Of a DNA stretch of 64,000 bases, positions 28,670-41,453 are shown in pieces. A program made the position numbers and the translations under genes. The stretch's first letter is position 1, and each line of letters opens with the position of its first letter. The notes under the pieces are model-generated. The model searched no databases. It had not been told where the DNA came from and saw nothing but the letters and a program-made list of their open reading frames with translations. Origin of the DNA: Poa pratensis (Eukaryota; Streptophyta; Magnoliopsida; Poales; Poaceae); contig CAMZMU010000013.1 of the NCBI GenBank assembly GCA_947311845.1, positions 2,703,198 to 2,767,197 of the forward strand, in the 5' to 3' direction.

Positions 28670-29825
28670 TCTAGGTTGACACGGATTTGATTTGTGTTTC
28701 CACCGAAATCCACCAATTTTTTCTTCGTCTTTGACAAATTCGAAAATTTCCACCAAAAATAGCCTTGCCTTGATTCGAGCCGATCTGTCGATTCGTTGCG
28801 TTTTTGGTAGTTTTTGTCCATGGATCTGTTGCTTTAGGACCCCTCCACCTTTGTTGGCGTTCCCTAGCCTCAATTTTGCCATTTCCACGGATTCGAGGAA
28901 GTTTTGGAGCCCAAAATCACAAAATTCGAGCAGAAAATAGAAAAGTTGACAGCGGTACTACCGCCAGCTTAAGCGGTACTACCGCCAGGGCCAAATTTTC
29001 AGAATTTTTCTTTTCCTCGGTTCGTTTTGGCAATTCTCCTTTGTGTTTGGTCCTTCGCTGGTGTGTTCCACACGTCTACGACATCGACAAGCTTCCGCAG
29101 CGACTTCATCAACGCCAAGTGACGACGCCGCCAAGGACTCGACATTCCCACCATCATTTCCGTTGTGAGCCCTTCTACCTTTCGCGAAACTTAACCTATT
29201 GGACTAGCTCGGTGATATTGCGAGGCATTGCACGTGTGAGTGTTTGTCTTCAAAGTATTGGCGAGTGTGTATCGTTAGAGAGCTTGGCACTAGCAAAAGA
29301 GAAGGAATCATCGTCAAAAAGCAAAAATCAAAAAAAAAAAAGAAAGAAAGAGAAAAGAAAAGAATCAAGTGGTGCCAAGTTCATCTCTTGTAGGTTGCGA
29401 CAAAGCTAAGACCGCCAAAGTGAGTGTGAGTGTTAACTCTTGTGCAAATCCGTTGCCCACAAAAAGCAATTGAGCTAGCGTCCTTCTTGTGTTGGGTGAC
29501 ATTTGAGCACGTAGTCTTCGTTAGGTTGTCTATCTTCGAGTGCTCGCCCTTTGGTCGCCCAACCCCATCATTCGCTTTTGTGTGTGTTTCTTGATACTTT
29601 GTGGTTGGAGTTTCTTTGGTAATTTGATCATTGTGGATTTTCTCTACCTTTGACAATATACTTGTCGGGGTTTGCTTGTTTCGTTTGCCACTTCATACCT
29701 TCCTATCCTCATAAGTGTGTGTGTTGGGTGTTAGAACCGGATACTCTCCTCTCAAGCCACATTATACTTGGGATATAGTTTGTCTTGGTTTTCCTTACCG
29801 CACATCTCACTTGTTTCTTGAGAAA
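28670..29825 (+). other. Untranslated leader of gypsy unit 1
   Basis: About 1.15 kb of non-coding leader before the gag ATG. It contains two GCGGTACTACCGCC palindromes near 28951 and 28974, like those in the LTR, and a purine-rich AAAGAAAGAGAAAAGAAAAG tract near 29340. Packaging or dimerisation signals would be expected here but cannot be assigned. Confidence 0.7.
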
Positions 29826-32020
29826 ATGTTTAGGGGAAGTACAAACGGAAGCTCAAGCTCGGATGAGGAAATCCATGGTGGAGTTCGCGGTGATCATGGC
29901 TATGTCACACAATCCGAGTTCGTCGGTCTTCGACACCTTGTTCGTGATGGCTTAGGCCGCTACGAGCGCCGTCTCCAAACTCATGATGCCAACTTCAACG
30001 CAATCAATGCGAACATGGAGCGGATGACCGAAGCTATCAACAACCTTGCGCGACAACGAGCTCCTTCACGCTCAAGCCGTACAAGAAGCACCTCAAGGTC
30101 GACACAAGCACATCATGGACGTCATGAACCTCGACAAGAACGTCACATGATTCAAGGAGCGACGCCCATGAACGACCTCCTCCTATCGTTGAACAACCAC
30201 ATGATCTTCACGCGAACAATGCCAATGCGCATCAAGAACAACCTCACCAAAATGATGATCGTCGCGAACGCATACCATCACCACACCGCCACGACGTGAT
30301 CGTCATGACCCATTGGCTAATGACAATGGCGGGGTGCGAATGACTTTGGTGAACAAGGACGTCACCCTCGTCATCCTCCAAGGCCACGTCATCAAAACCA
30401 TGACAATGCGAACAATGTCGAGCAACCCGTTCCTCAACAAGAGCTACCTCCTCAACATGCGCCTCGTCAAGAGCTTCCTCATGATCGTCACCAACACCAA
30501 CGTTCCGAGTCAAGTGATAACGAGTCAAGCCAACACAATGGTGATGGACTCAACCGAAGGAGACGTGGACGTGCATTCCCACGTGGTGGCCACGTGACGA
30601 CTATGATGACTTGACCAACGTCCGCTTTGACATACCCAAGTTCTACGGCACAAGTGATCCGGAAGCTTACTTCTCATGGGTACTCAAGGTTGACAAGATC
30701 TTCCGTGTGCAACGCTTCTCCGACAAAAAGAAGGTTGCCTTAGCCTCGATGGAGTTTGAAGAGTATGCTCTTTGTGGTGGTGGGACAACAATCAAGATGC
30801 TCGCGTCGCTAACCACCAACAACCAATTGACACTTGGGTTGAAATGAAAGAAACCATGTACAAGCGCTTCGTGCCAAGCCATTACACTAGAGACTTATAC
30901 AAGAAGTTGCAAGAGTTGAAGCAAGGTTGAAGTCGGTTGACGAGTACTACAAGGAAATGGAAATCTCCATGATGAGAGCCAATGTCAACGAGTACGAAGA
31001 GCAATCCATGGCTCGTTTCATGAATGGCCTCAACTATCCATCAAGAAGATCGTGGAGTTCCAACCATATGCCTCTTTGGTTGAGCTAGTACATCAAGCTT
31101 CCAAGGCCGAGCGCCACGTGCTTGAAGAGCTCAAATACCTCAAGACAAAGGCATTCTACGCCAACAAGCCTTCTTCGTCAACTCCTACACCTTCACAAGC
31201 TCTTCCTCAAGCGAACACTCGAGGTCCTCCAAGAGTCTCTACATCGACCTCAAGCGCCTCAACCTTTCAAGAAAGTACCTCCCTCTCCAAGGCGCCTCAA
31301 GGATCTTCGTCCGGCACAAGACTCTTGCAATGTTACAAGTGCGGCGGACAAGGGCACAAATCTTTTGAGTGCACCAACAAGAAGGTCATGATCATCAATG
31401 ACATGGGAGAGTATGAATCTATGAGTGAAGATGAGTACAATGCTTTGAACAAGGTCGCCACAATGCAAAGTGCTCAAGAAGAAGAAAGTGAGATCTATTG
31501 TGATGGCGACAACAAACCCTTCCTTGGTTGTGGCAAGAGCTTAACCACCAATGTTCAAGTAGAAGAAGACCAAAGATGCAACTTGTTTCAACAGAGCGGG
31601 ATCAATGGAAAGTCCATCAAGGTCATCATAGATGGTGGAAGTTGCCACAACCTAGCGAGCAAAGAACTTTGTGATAAGCTCAACTTGAAGTTCAAGAAGC
31701 ACCCACATCCTTACCATGTGCAATGGTTGAGTGATACCGGAGCCGTCAAGATTCAACACATGGTGCAAGTGTCCTTCAAGATTGGAGCCTATGAAGATAC
31801 GGTTGATTGTGATGTTGTGCCTATGAACGTTTGTCACTTACTCCTTGGGCGTCCATGGCAATTTGACAAGGGTGCTATGCATGATGGAAGGACAAACTAC
31901 TATAGCTTCAAGAACAACGACAAGACCTTCGTCCTTCGTCCCATGACACCAAGTCAAGTCATCGCCGACAACGCCAAGACATTGCAAGGGCACAACAAGA
32001 TCGTTCGTCTAGTGAGATGA
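29826..32020 (+). pseudogene. Gypsy unit 1 gag-protease, frameshifted
   Basis: From ATG 29826 (MFRGSTNGSSSSDEEIHGGV) there is a Ser/Arg/His-rich N-terminal part, then a Retrotrans_gag-like capsid part (FYGTSDPEAYFSWVLKVDKI, VDEYYKEMEISMMRANVNEY). Next come a CCHC zinc knuckle CYKCGGQGHKSFEC (about 31331-31372) and an aspartic protease with VIIDGGSCHNLAS (about 31624), where family members usually have D-S/T-G. Gag packages RNA and the protease matures the polyprotein. Frame breaks occur near 30140, 30340, 30595, 30775 and 30928. From 31052 to 32020 the frame is open through knuckle and protease. Confidence 0.85.
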
Positions 32021-32045
32021 GTGGTGAGCGAGAGCCACCCATAAA

Positions 32046-35000
32046 GTGAGTGAGAGCCACAAGCCAAATGAGTGTGACACTTCAAAGAGAGTTCCCACAA
32101 AACTTACACTATTTGCCACAAAGAGAGAGATGAGGGAGTTGAGAGAAAACCCATCCACCCTACACTATGTGCTCATATGCAAGGGTGAAGTTTCTATGAC
32201 TAACACTTTCACAAACCTTCCTCCTTCTTTGTTGTCTCTTTTGAAGGACTTTGAAGATGTTTCCCTCAAGAGTGCCCCGGGACTACCTCCTCTACGCGGA
32301 ATCGAGCACCGCATCGACCTTGTTCCCGGCGCACCGCTACCAAACCGCGCTCCTTACCGCACCAACCCCGAAGAAACAAAGGAGATCGAGCGGCAAATAC
32401 AAGAACTTCTTGCCATGGGACACATCCGCGAGAGCTTGAGTCCGTGTGCCGTGCCCGTCATCTTGGTACCCAAGCACGACAACACTCTTCGCCTTTGCAT
32501 GGATTGTCGCCCCATCAACGCCATAACCGTTCGGTATCGCCATCCTATCCCTCGACTTGATGATATGCTCGATGAGCTTTGTGGTTCCGCTATATTCTCC
32601 AAAATTGATCTTAAAAGTGGATATCACCAAATACGCATGTGTGAAGGTGATGAATGGAAGACCGCATTTAAAACTAAGCTTGGTCTTTATGAGTGGCTCG
32701 TCATGCCATTTGGTCTTTCCAATGCACCTTTCTTTTATGCGTCTCATGAATCATGTTTTGCGTCCTTTCATTGGAAATTTGTTGTGGTATACTTTGACGA
32801 CATCCTTATCTATAGCAAGTCTTTGGAAGAGCACACTTCTCATGTTGCTCAAGTTTTGTTGGTTCTTCGCAATGAAAAGCTTTATGCAAATCTTTCTAAG
32901 TGCACTTTTGCCACCAACAAACTTGTTTTCTTGGGTTTTGTTGTTTCTTCGGATGGAGTTGAAGTGATGATGCAAGATACAAGCAATTCGGACTTGGCCT
33001 TTTCCGACATCACTTGAGGAGTTGAGACGTTTTCTTGGTTTTGCCGGATTTTACCGCCGTTTCATCAAGGATTTTTCCACAATTGCTTGCCCCCTCCATG
33101 AACTTACAAAGAAGAATGTACCTTTCATTTGGGGCAATGCACATGATTTTGCTTTCAATGAGCTCAAACGGTTATTAACCGAAGCACCACTCCTTGCCCT
33201 TCCGGATTTCTCTAAGACATTTGAGATTGAATGCGATGCAAGTGGATTGGGCATTGGTGGAGTGCTTATGCAAAATGGTAGACCCATCGCATACCATAGT
33301 GAGAAACTAGATGGAGCTCGCTTGAATTACCCCATTTATGACAAAGAGTTATTTGCTTTGGTTCGTGTTTTGGATGTGTGGCAACATTACCTTCGTCCTA
33401 AGGAATTTGTCATTCATTCCGACCATGAATCCTTGAAATATTTGAAAAGTCAAACAAATTTGAACAAAAGACATGCTAAGTGGGTTGAGTTCATTGAGTC
33501 TTTCACTTTTGTAATCAAATACAAGAAAGGTAAAGACAATGTGGTCGCGGATGCTCTATCCCGCAAGGCCAACCTACTTACACGTCTTGACATTAGTGTC
33601 TTGGGTTTGGATGAGATTAAAGAGTTGTATGCTACCGATGCTTTCTTTGGAGACATTTTCGCTCAATGTTCGGAGCACAAAGGAATTGGTGATTTCTATT
33701 TGCACAAAGGTTTCTTGTTTAAGGCTAACAAACTATGTATACCCGAGTCTTCGCTTCGTTTGGTCCTTTTGAAGGAATCTCATGGAGGATCACTCATGGG
33801 TCACTTTGGACGTGACAAGACCTTTGCATGCTCTCCACAAACTACTATTGGCCAAGGATGTAGGATGTGAACCGCTTGGTGCGACGATGTTCAACATGTC
33901 TCAAAGCTAAGTCTACTCTAAACTCTCATGGTTATACACACCTTTGCCTATTCCACATCACCCATGGTCCGATATAGCTATGGATTTTGTCTTAGGACTC
34001 CCACGCACTAAAACAAACAAGGATTCCATCTTTGTCGTCATTGATCGCTTCTCTAAAATGGCACACTTTATACCTTGCAACAAGAGCGACGATGCTTCAC
34101 ACATTGCTACTTTGTTTTTCAGGGAAATCGCCGTCTTCATGGAGTGCCCAAGACCATTGTGTCGGATCGTGACACCAAGTTCGTGAGCTATTTTTGGAAG
34201 ACTTTGATGGCCAAGATGGGAATCAAGCAACTATTCTCCACCGCATACCACCCTCAAACCGATGGCCAAACCGAAGTGGTGAACCGAAGCCTTCCACACT
34301 CCTTCGTGTGTTGATCAAGCCTAACTTGAAGAATTGGGAAGAGTGCATCCCACACGCCGAGTTCGCCTACAATCGAGCACTACATCGCGCAACAAAGAGA
34401 ACACCCTTCGAGGTCGTCTATGGCTCAACCCCTACACCGCGCTCGACATGCTACCACTTCCACTCCGTGAGCAAGTAACATGGACTTCGACAAGCGCCGC
34501 TTACATGAAGAAACTCACGAAGACACAAGGGCCACGCTTGAGAAGCACAACGAAGACCATGCTACGAAGATGAACAAGAACAAGCGCCCATGATCTTTGA
34601 AGAAGGAGACCTTGTTTGGCTACATCTACGCAAGGACCGCTTCCCGATGAGAGAAAGTCTAAGCTCGCGCCAAGAGGAGATGGCCTTTCAAGGTTATCAA
34701 GCGCATCAACGACAATGCATACAAGATCGACATATCCAAGTCCAAGTACGGCGTTCATGACACCTTCAACGTGCCGACATCTCGCCTTACTTGGAAACCC
34801 AAGTGATGATGAGGACGAAGAGTCGAGGACGACTCTTTTCCAAGGGGGGGGAGATGATGTAGTGCAACCTAGGCACACAACACCAACACATCAATGGCCC
34901 ATGACAAGAGCAAGAGTCAAAGCTCTCCATGATAAGGTGAATTCACTCCTATCTATGTGTGATCTCGACACTCCTTTGAATGGGTTGCTACTTCATTCCG

Positions 35001-35158
35001 ATACCTTGTGTGTGCTCAGCTATGGTGGACCTGAAGACCCCTATGAAGATGGCCAAGAGGCGACGCATGAAGATGGACAAGGATCGAGTCAAGGCGATGA
35101 GAAGAAGAAGAAAAGGAGGGAGAAGAATCCCCAGGCGGCGGTACTACCGCTGGGATAA
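32046..35158 (+). pseudogene. Gypsy unit 1 pol: RT, RNase H, integrase, frameshifted
   Basis: The reverse transcriptase ([34 protein letters not shown], active-site [11 protein letters not shown] near 32790) is open to 33017. After a break, 33022-33870 gives connection/RNase H ([20 protein letters not shown]) and the start of the HHCC integrase zinc finger, cut near 33830. The integrase core is split over 33944-34314 and later frames ([32 protein letters not shown]). The C-terminal frame passes the polypurine tract and ends inside LTR 2 (about 35158). These enzymes copy RNA to DNA and insert it. At least six indels make this unit non-functional as read. It is the most damaged of the three. 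Confidence 0.85.
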
Positions 35159-35975
35159 GCGGTACTACCGCCCCTGGCCCAGTCAGCGCGACCACGCCCC
35201 ACGCCGGCGGTACCTCCACGGCACCGGCAGCGGTACCGACCGGTACCGGCGACGTGGGATGGCGAAGATTCCACGCCAGCGGTACTCCTCGCCACCGCCC
35301 CGCGCTACCGCCAGAACCACCTGTCGGACCCCTTACCCGGTACCGCCAGCGGTACCGGCGGTACTGGTCGGTACCGGGGACGTGGGATGCGTGAAGCCCT
35401 CCCGCACTGGCGGTACCACCGGCTAACCCAGCGGTACTACCGCCAGTGCGGGAGCAGTTCGGGCAGAGGCCCGTGTAACCTTATCCTTTCGCCTCGTTTT
35501 GGATCTAGACTATAAATAGGACTCCTTGGACTAGATCTAGGGTTAGACTATGATTTGGGAACTAAAGTAGAGCCTTGCTCCTTCTTCTCAAAGTGTCTCT
35601 TTCCTCCTATGGAGATGAATCAAGACCTCCACATGTGGAGATGAACCAAGGCCTCCTCTTGAGGAGAAGATCCCTGCGTGGATACCAAGGCTCCGCTTGT
35701 AGTTGCGATTACTTGCTAATCTTCCCTCTTAGAGTGTAGATTGGGTTGGTTGGATTGACCAATTGGACAAACAATCCTAAGAGTAAGGTGTGCTTGGGAG
35801 AGGAGGATTGGGGGCTGCCCTCGGGGATTTGTTACCAGTCGATTCTTGCCGGGTTGCTACTTGCTATTTACCTTGTGTGTTTGATTTCCCCTCTTTGTGT
35901 TCATCGTTCTTCACGTGTTTTCGTGTTCATCCTTCCCTCCTCACAAATCCGTGAAAATCGGGACCTACCGCATCA
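34855..35975 (+). repeat. Gypsy LTR 2
   Basis: 1121 bp, preceded by the polypurine tract CCAAGGGGGGGGAGA (34840-34854) and followed by a primer-binding site. It thus serves as 3' LTR of unit 1 and 5' LTR of unit 2. TATAAATAGG is at 35511-35520. Confidence 0.9.
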
Positions 35976-35977
35976 TA

Positions 35978-35989
35978 TGGTATCAGAGC
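35978..35989 (+). other. Primer-binding site, unit 2
   Basis: Same TGGTATCAGAGC two bases after LTR 2. Confidence 0.88.
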
Positions 35990-36847
35990 TCTAGGTTGAC
36001 ACGGATTTGATTTGTGTTTCCACCGAAATCCACCAAATTTTTCTTCGTTTTGAGAAATTCGAAAATTCCACCAAAAATAGCCTTGCCTTGATTCGAGCCG
36101 ATCTGTCGATTCGTTGCGTTTTTGGTAGTTTTTGTCCATGGATCTGTTGCTTTAGGACCCCCTCCACCTTTGTTGGCGTTCCCTAGCCTCAATTTGCCAT
36201 TTCCCCACGGATTCGAGGAAGTTTTGGAGCCCAAAATCGCACAAAATTCGAGCAGAAAAGTTGACAGCGGTACTCAGCCTTAAGCGGTACTACCGCCAGG
36301 GCCAAATTTTTCAGAAATTTTTTTCTTTTCCTCGGTTCATTTTGGCAATTCTCCTTTGGTGTTTGGGTCCTTCGCTGGTGTGTTCCACACGTCTACGACA
36401 TCGACAAGCTTCCGCAGCGACTTCATCAACGCCAAGTGACGACGCCGCAAGGACTCGACATTCCCCACCATCATTTCCGTTGTGAGTCTTCCTTTCGCGA
36501 AACTTAACCTATTGGACTAGCTCGGTGATATTGCGAGGCATTGCACGTGTGAGTGTTTGTCTTCAAGTTTGGCGAGTGTGTATCGTTAGAGAGCTTGGCA
36601 CTAGCAAAAGAGAAGGAATCATCGTCAAAAAGCAAAAATCAAAAAAAAAAGAAAGAAAGAGAAAGAAAAGAATCAAGTGGTGCCAAGTCTCATCTCTTGT
36701 AGGTTGCGACAAAGCTAAGACCGCCAAGTGAGCGTGAGTGTTAACTCTTGTGCAAATCCGTTGCCCACAAAAAGCAATTGAGCTAGCGTCCTTCTTGTGT
36801 TGGGTGACAATTGAGCACGTAGTCTTCGTTAGGTTGTATATCTTCGA
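35990..36847 (+). other. Leader of gypsy unit 2, ending at the gap
   Basis: Matches the unit 1 leader with small indels. One GCGGTACTACCGCC copy is damaged (GCGGTACTCAGCC near 36268). The sequence stops at TATCTTCGA immediately before the Ns, so the gag start is missing. Confidence 0.75.
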
Positions 36848-36860
36848 NNNNNNNNNNNNN
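36848..36860. other. Assembly gap of 13 N
   Basis: Thirteen Ns replace about 750 bp present in units 1 and 3 (29535-30283; 43463-44205), including the gag start. As I recall, 13 N is the fixed spacer some optical-map hybrid scaffolders place where adjoining contigs are estimated to overlap. If so here, the flanks may be two versions of the same DNA. Confidence 0.95.
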
Positions 36861-38630
36861 ACCACCACCGCCACGACGTGATCGTCATGACCCATTGGCT
36901 AATGACAATGGCGTTCCGGGTGCGAATGACTTTGGTGAACAAGGACGTCACCCTCGTCATCCTCCAAGGCCACGTCATCAAAACCATGACAATGCGAACA
37001 ATGTCGAGCAACCCGTTCCTCAACAAGAGCTACCTCCTCAACATGCGCCTCGTCAAGAGCTTCCTCATGATCGTCACCAACACCAACGTTCCGAGTCAAG
37101 TGATAACGAGTCAAGCCAACACAATGGTGATGGACTCAACCGAAGGAGACGTGGACGTGCATTCCCACGTGGTGGCCACCGTGACGACTATGATGACTTG
37201 ACCAACGTCCGCTTTGACATACCAAGTTCTACGGCACAAGTGATCCGGAAGCTTACTTCTCATGGGTACTCAAGGTTGACAAGATCTTCCGTGTGCAACG
37301 CTTCTCCGACAAAAGAAGGTTGCCTTAGCCTCGATGGAGTTTGAAGAGTATGCTCTCTTGTGGTGGGAACAACTACAAGATGCTCGCGTCGCTAACCACC
37401 AACAACCAATTGACACTTGGGTTGAAATGAAAGAAACATGTACAAGCGCTTCGTGCCAAGCCATTACACTAGAGACTTATACAGAAGTTGCAAGAGTTGA
37501 AGCAAGGTTTGAAGTCGGTTGACGAGTACTACAAGGAAATGGAAATCTCCATGATGAGAGCCAATGTCAACGAGTACGAAGAGCAATCCATGGCTCGTTT
37601 CATGAATGGCCTCAACTATCCCATCAAGAAGATCGTGGAGTTCCAACCATATGCCTCTTTGGTTGAGCTAGTACATCAAGCTTCCAAGGCCGAGCGCCAC
37701 GTGCTTGAAGAGCTCAAATACCTCAAGACAAAGGCATTCTACGCCAACAAGCCTTCTTCGTCAACTCCTACACCTTCACAAGCTCTTCCTCAAGCGAACA
37801 CTCGAGGTCCTCCAAGAGTCTCTACATCTCGACATCTCAAGCGCCTCAACCTTTCAAGAAAGTACCTCCCTCTTCCAAGGCGCCTCAAGGATCTTCGTCC
37901 GGCACAAGACTCTTGCAATGTTACAAGTGCGGCGGACAAGGGCACAAATCTTTTGAGTGCACCAACAAGAAGGTCATGATCATCAATGACATGGGAGAGT
38001 ATGAATCTATGAGTGAAGATGAGTACAATGCTTTGAACAAGGTCGCCACAATGCAAAGTGCTCAAGAAGAAGAAATGAGATATTGTGATGGCGACAACAA
38101 AGACCCTTCCTTGGTTGTGGCAAGAGCTTAACCACCAATGTTCAAGTAGAAGACCAAAGATGCAACTTGTTTCATCAAGAGCGGGAGTCAATGGAAGTCC
38201 GTCAAGGTCATCATAGATGGTGGAAGTTGCCACAACCTAGCGAGCAAAGAACTTTGTGACAAGCTCAACTTGAAGTTCAAGAAGCACCCACATCCTTACC
38301 ATGTGCAATGGTTGAGTGATACCGGAGCCGTCAAGATTCAACACATGGTGCAAGTGTCCTTCAAGATTGGAGCTATGAAGATACGGTTGATTGTGATGTT
38401 GTGCCTATGAACGTTTGTCACTTACTCCTTGGGCGTCCATGGCAATTTGACAAGGGCTATGCATGATGGAAGGACAAACTACTATAGCTTCAAGAACAAC
38501 GACAAGACCTTCGTCCTTCGTCCCATGACACCAAGTCAAGTCATCGCCGACAACGCCAAGACCATTGCAAGGGCACAACAAGATCGTTCGTCTAGTGAGA
38601 TGAGTGGTGAGCGAGAGACCACCAAAAGTG
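36861..38630 (+). pseudogene. Gypsy unit 2 gag-protease, 5'-truncated by the gap, frameshifted
   Basis: Starts inside the His/Arg-rich part of gag (GANDFGEQGRHPRHPPRPRH). It contains the capsid-like part, the zinc knuckle CYKCGGQGHKSFEC near 37921 and the protease IDGG motif near 38214. Breaks occur near 37221, 37313, 37435, 37481, 37835, 38075, 38160 and 38370. It differs from unit 3 mostly by one-base losses. Confidence 0.8.
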
Positions 38631-38631
38631 A

Positions 38632-41453
38632 GTGAGAGCCACAAGCCAAATGAGTGTGACACTTCAAAGAGAGTTCCCACAAAACTTACACTATTTGCCA
38701 CAAAGAGAGATGAGGGAGTTGAGAGAAAACCCATCCACCCTACACTATGTGCTCATATGCAAGGGTGAAGTTTCTATGACTAACACTTTCACAAACCTTC
38801 CTCCTTCTTTGTTGTCTCTTTTGAAGGACTTTGAAGATGTTTTCCCTCAAGATGTGCCACCGGACTACCTCCTCTACGCGGAATCGAGCACCGCATCGAC
38901 CTTGTTCCCGGCGCACCGCTACCAAACCGCGCTCCTTACCGCACCAACCCCGAAGAAACAAAGGAGATCGAGCGGCAAATACAAGAACTTCTTGCCATGG
39001 GACACATCCGCGAGAGCTTGAGTCCGTGTGCCGTGCCCTCATCTTGGTACCCAAGCACGACAACACTCTTCGCCTTTGCATGGATTGTCGCCCCATCAAC
39101 GCCATCACCGTTCGGTATCGCCATCCTATCCCTCGCTTGATGATATGCTCGATGAGCTTTGTGGTTCCGCTATATTCTCCAAAATTGATCTTAAAAGTGG
39201 ATATCACCAAATACGCATGTGTGAAGGTGATGAATGGAAGACCGCATTTAAAACTAAGCTTGGTCTTTATGAGTGGCTCGTCATGCCATTTGGTCTTTCC
39301 AATGCACCTTCTACTTTTGCGTCTCATGAATCATGTTTTGCGTCCTTTCATTGGCAAATTTGTTGTGGTATACTTTGACGACATCCTTATCTATAGCAAG
39401 TCTTTGGAAGAGCACACTTCTCATGTTGCTCAAGTTTTGTTGGTTCTTCGCAATGAAAAGCTTTATGCAAACTTTCTAAGTGCACTTTTGCCACCAACAA
39501 ACTTGTTTTCTTGGGTTTTGTTGTTTCTTCGGATGGAGTTGAAGTTGATGATGCAAGATACAAGCAATTCGGACTTGGCCTTTTCCGACATCACTTGAGG
39601 AGTTGAGACGTTTTCTTGGTTTTGCCGGATTTTACCGCCGTTTCATCAAGGATTTTTCCACAATTGCTTGCCCCCTCCATGAACTTACAAAGAAGAATGT
39701 ACCTTTCATTTGGGGCAATGCACATGATTTTGCTTTCAATGAGCTCAAACGGTTATTAACCGAAGCACCACTCCTTGCCCTTCCGGATTTCTCTAAGACA
39801 TTTGAGATTGAATGCGATGCAAGTGGATTGGGCATTGGTGGAGTGCTTATGCAAAATGGTAGACCCATCGCATACCATAGTGAGAAACTAGATGGAGCTC
39901 GCTTGAACTACCCCATTTACGACAAAGAGTTATTTGCTTTGGTTCGTGTTTTGGATGTGTGGCAACATTACCTTCGTCCTAAGGAATTTGTCATTCATTC
40001 CGACCATGAATCATTGAAATATTTGAAAAGTCAAACGAATTTGAACAAAAGACATGCGAAGTGGGTTGAGTTTATTGAGTCTTTCACTTTTGTAATCAAA
40101 TACAAGAAAGGTAAAGACAATGTGGTCGCGGATGCTCTATCCCGCAAGGCCAACCTACTTACACGTCTTGACATTAGTGCCTTGGGTTTGGACGAGATTA
40201 AAGAGTTGTATGCTACCGATGCTTTCTTTGGAGACATTTTCGCTCAATGTTCGGAGCACAAAGGAATTGGTGATTTCTATTTGCACAAAGGTTTCTTGTT
40301 TAAGGCTAACAAACTATGTATACCCGAGTCTTCGCTTCGTTTGGTCCTTTTGAAGGAATCTCATGGAGGATCACTCATGGGTCATTTTGGACGTGACAAG
40401 ACCTTTGCAATGCTCTCCACAAACTACTATTGGCCAAGGATGTACCGGGATGTGAACCGCTTGGTGCGACGATGTTCAACATGTCTCAAAGCTAAGTCTA
40501 CTCTAAACTCTCATGGTTTATACACACCTTTGCCTATTCCACATCACCCATGGTCCGATATAGCTATGGATTTTGTCTTAGGACTCCCACGCACTAAAAC
40601 AAACAAAGATTCCATCTTTGTCGTCATTGATCGCTTCTCTAAAATGGCACACTTTATACCTTGCAACAAGAGCGACGATGCTTCACACATTGCTACTTTG
40701 TTTTTCAGGGAAATCGTACGCCTCCATGGCGTGCCCAAGACCATTGTGTCGGATCGTGACACCAAGTTCGTGAGCTATTTTTGGAAGACATTGATGGCCA
40801 TGATGGGAATCAAGCAACTATTCTCCACCGCATACCACCCTCAAACCGATGGCCAAACCGAAGTGGTGAACCGAAGCCTTTCCACACTCCTTCGTGTGTT
40901 GATCAAGCCTAACTTGAAGAATTGGGAAGACTGCATCCCACACGCCGAGTTCGCCTACAATCGAGCACTACATCGCGCAACAAAGAGAACACCCTTTGAG
41001 GTCGTCTATGGCTACAACCCCTACACCGCGCTCGACATGCTACCACTTCCACTCCGTGAGCAAGTCAACATGGACTTCGACAAGCATGCCGCTTACATGA
41101 AGAAACTACACGAAGACACAAGGGCCACGCTTGAGAAGCACAACGAAGACCATACTACGAAGATGAACAAGAACAAGCGCCCCATGATCTTTCAAGAAGG
41201 AGACCTTGTTTGGCTACATCTACGCAAGGACCGCTTCCCCGATGAGAGAAAGTCTAAGCTCGCGCCAAGAGGAGATGGCCCTTTCAAGGTTATCAGCGCA
41301 TCAACGACAATGCATACAAGATCGACATATCCAAGTCCAAGTACGGCGTTCATGACACCTTCAACGTTGCCGACATCTCACCTTACTTTGGAAACCCAAG
41401 TGATGATGAGGACGAAGAGTCGAGGACGACTCTTTTCCAAGGGGGGGAGATGA
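38632..41453 (+). pseudogene. Gypsy unit 2 pol; RNase H and integrase in one long open frame
   Basis: The RT part (38632-39600) is broken near 38865, 39038, 39135, 39350 and 39472 but keeps [11 protein letters not shown]. From 39603 to about 41297 the frame is uninterrupted: connection domain ([20 protein letters not shown]), RNase H ([12 protein letters not shown]), HHCC zinc finger ([20 protein letters not shown], then CSTCLKAKS), integrase core ([35 protein letters not shown]) and the start of a GPY/F-like module ([12 protein letters not shown]). A lost base at about 41297 replaces the natural C-terminus. It is the best-preserved RNase H-integrase stretch of the array. No chromodomain is visible. 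Confidence 0.85.

Noticed and set aside
30244..30597. Met/Thr/Val- and His/Asp-rich ORFs on both strands within gag
   Set aside because: Alternate frames of the low-complexity Arg/His/Asn-rich gag region.
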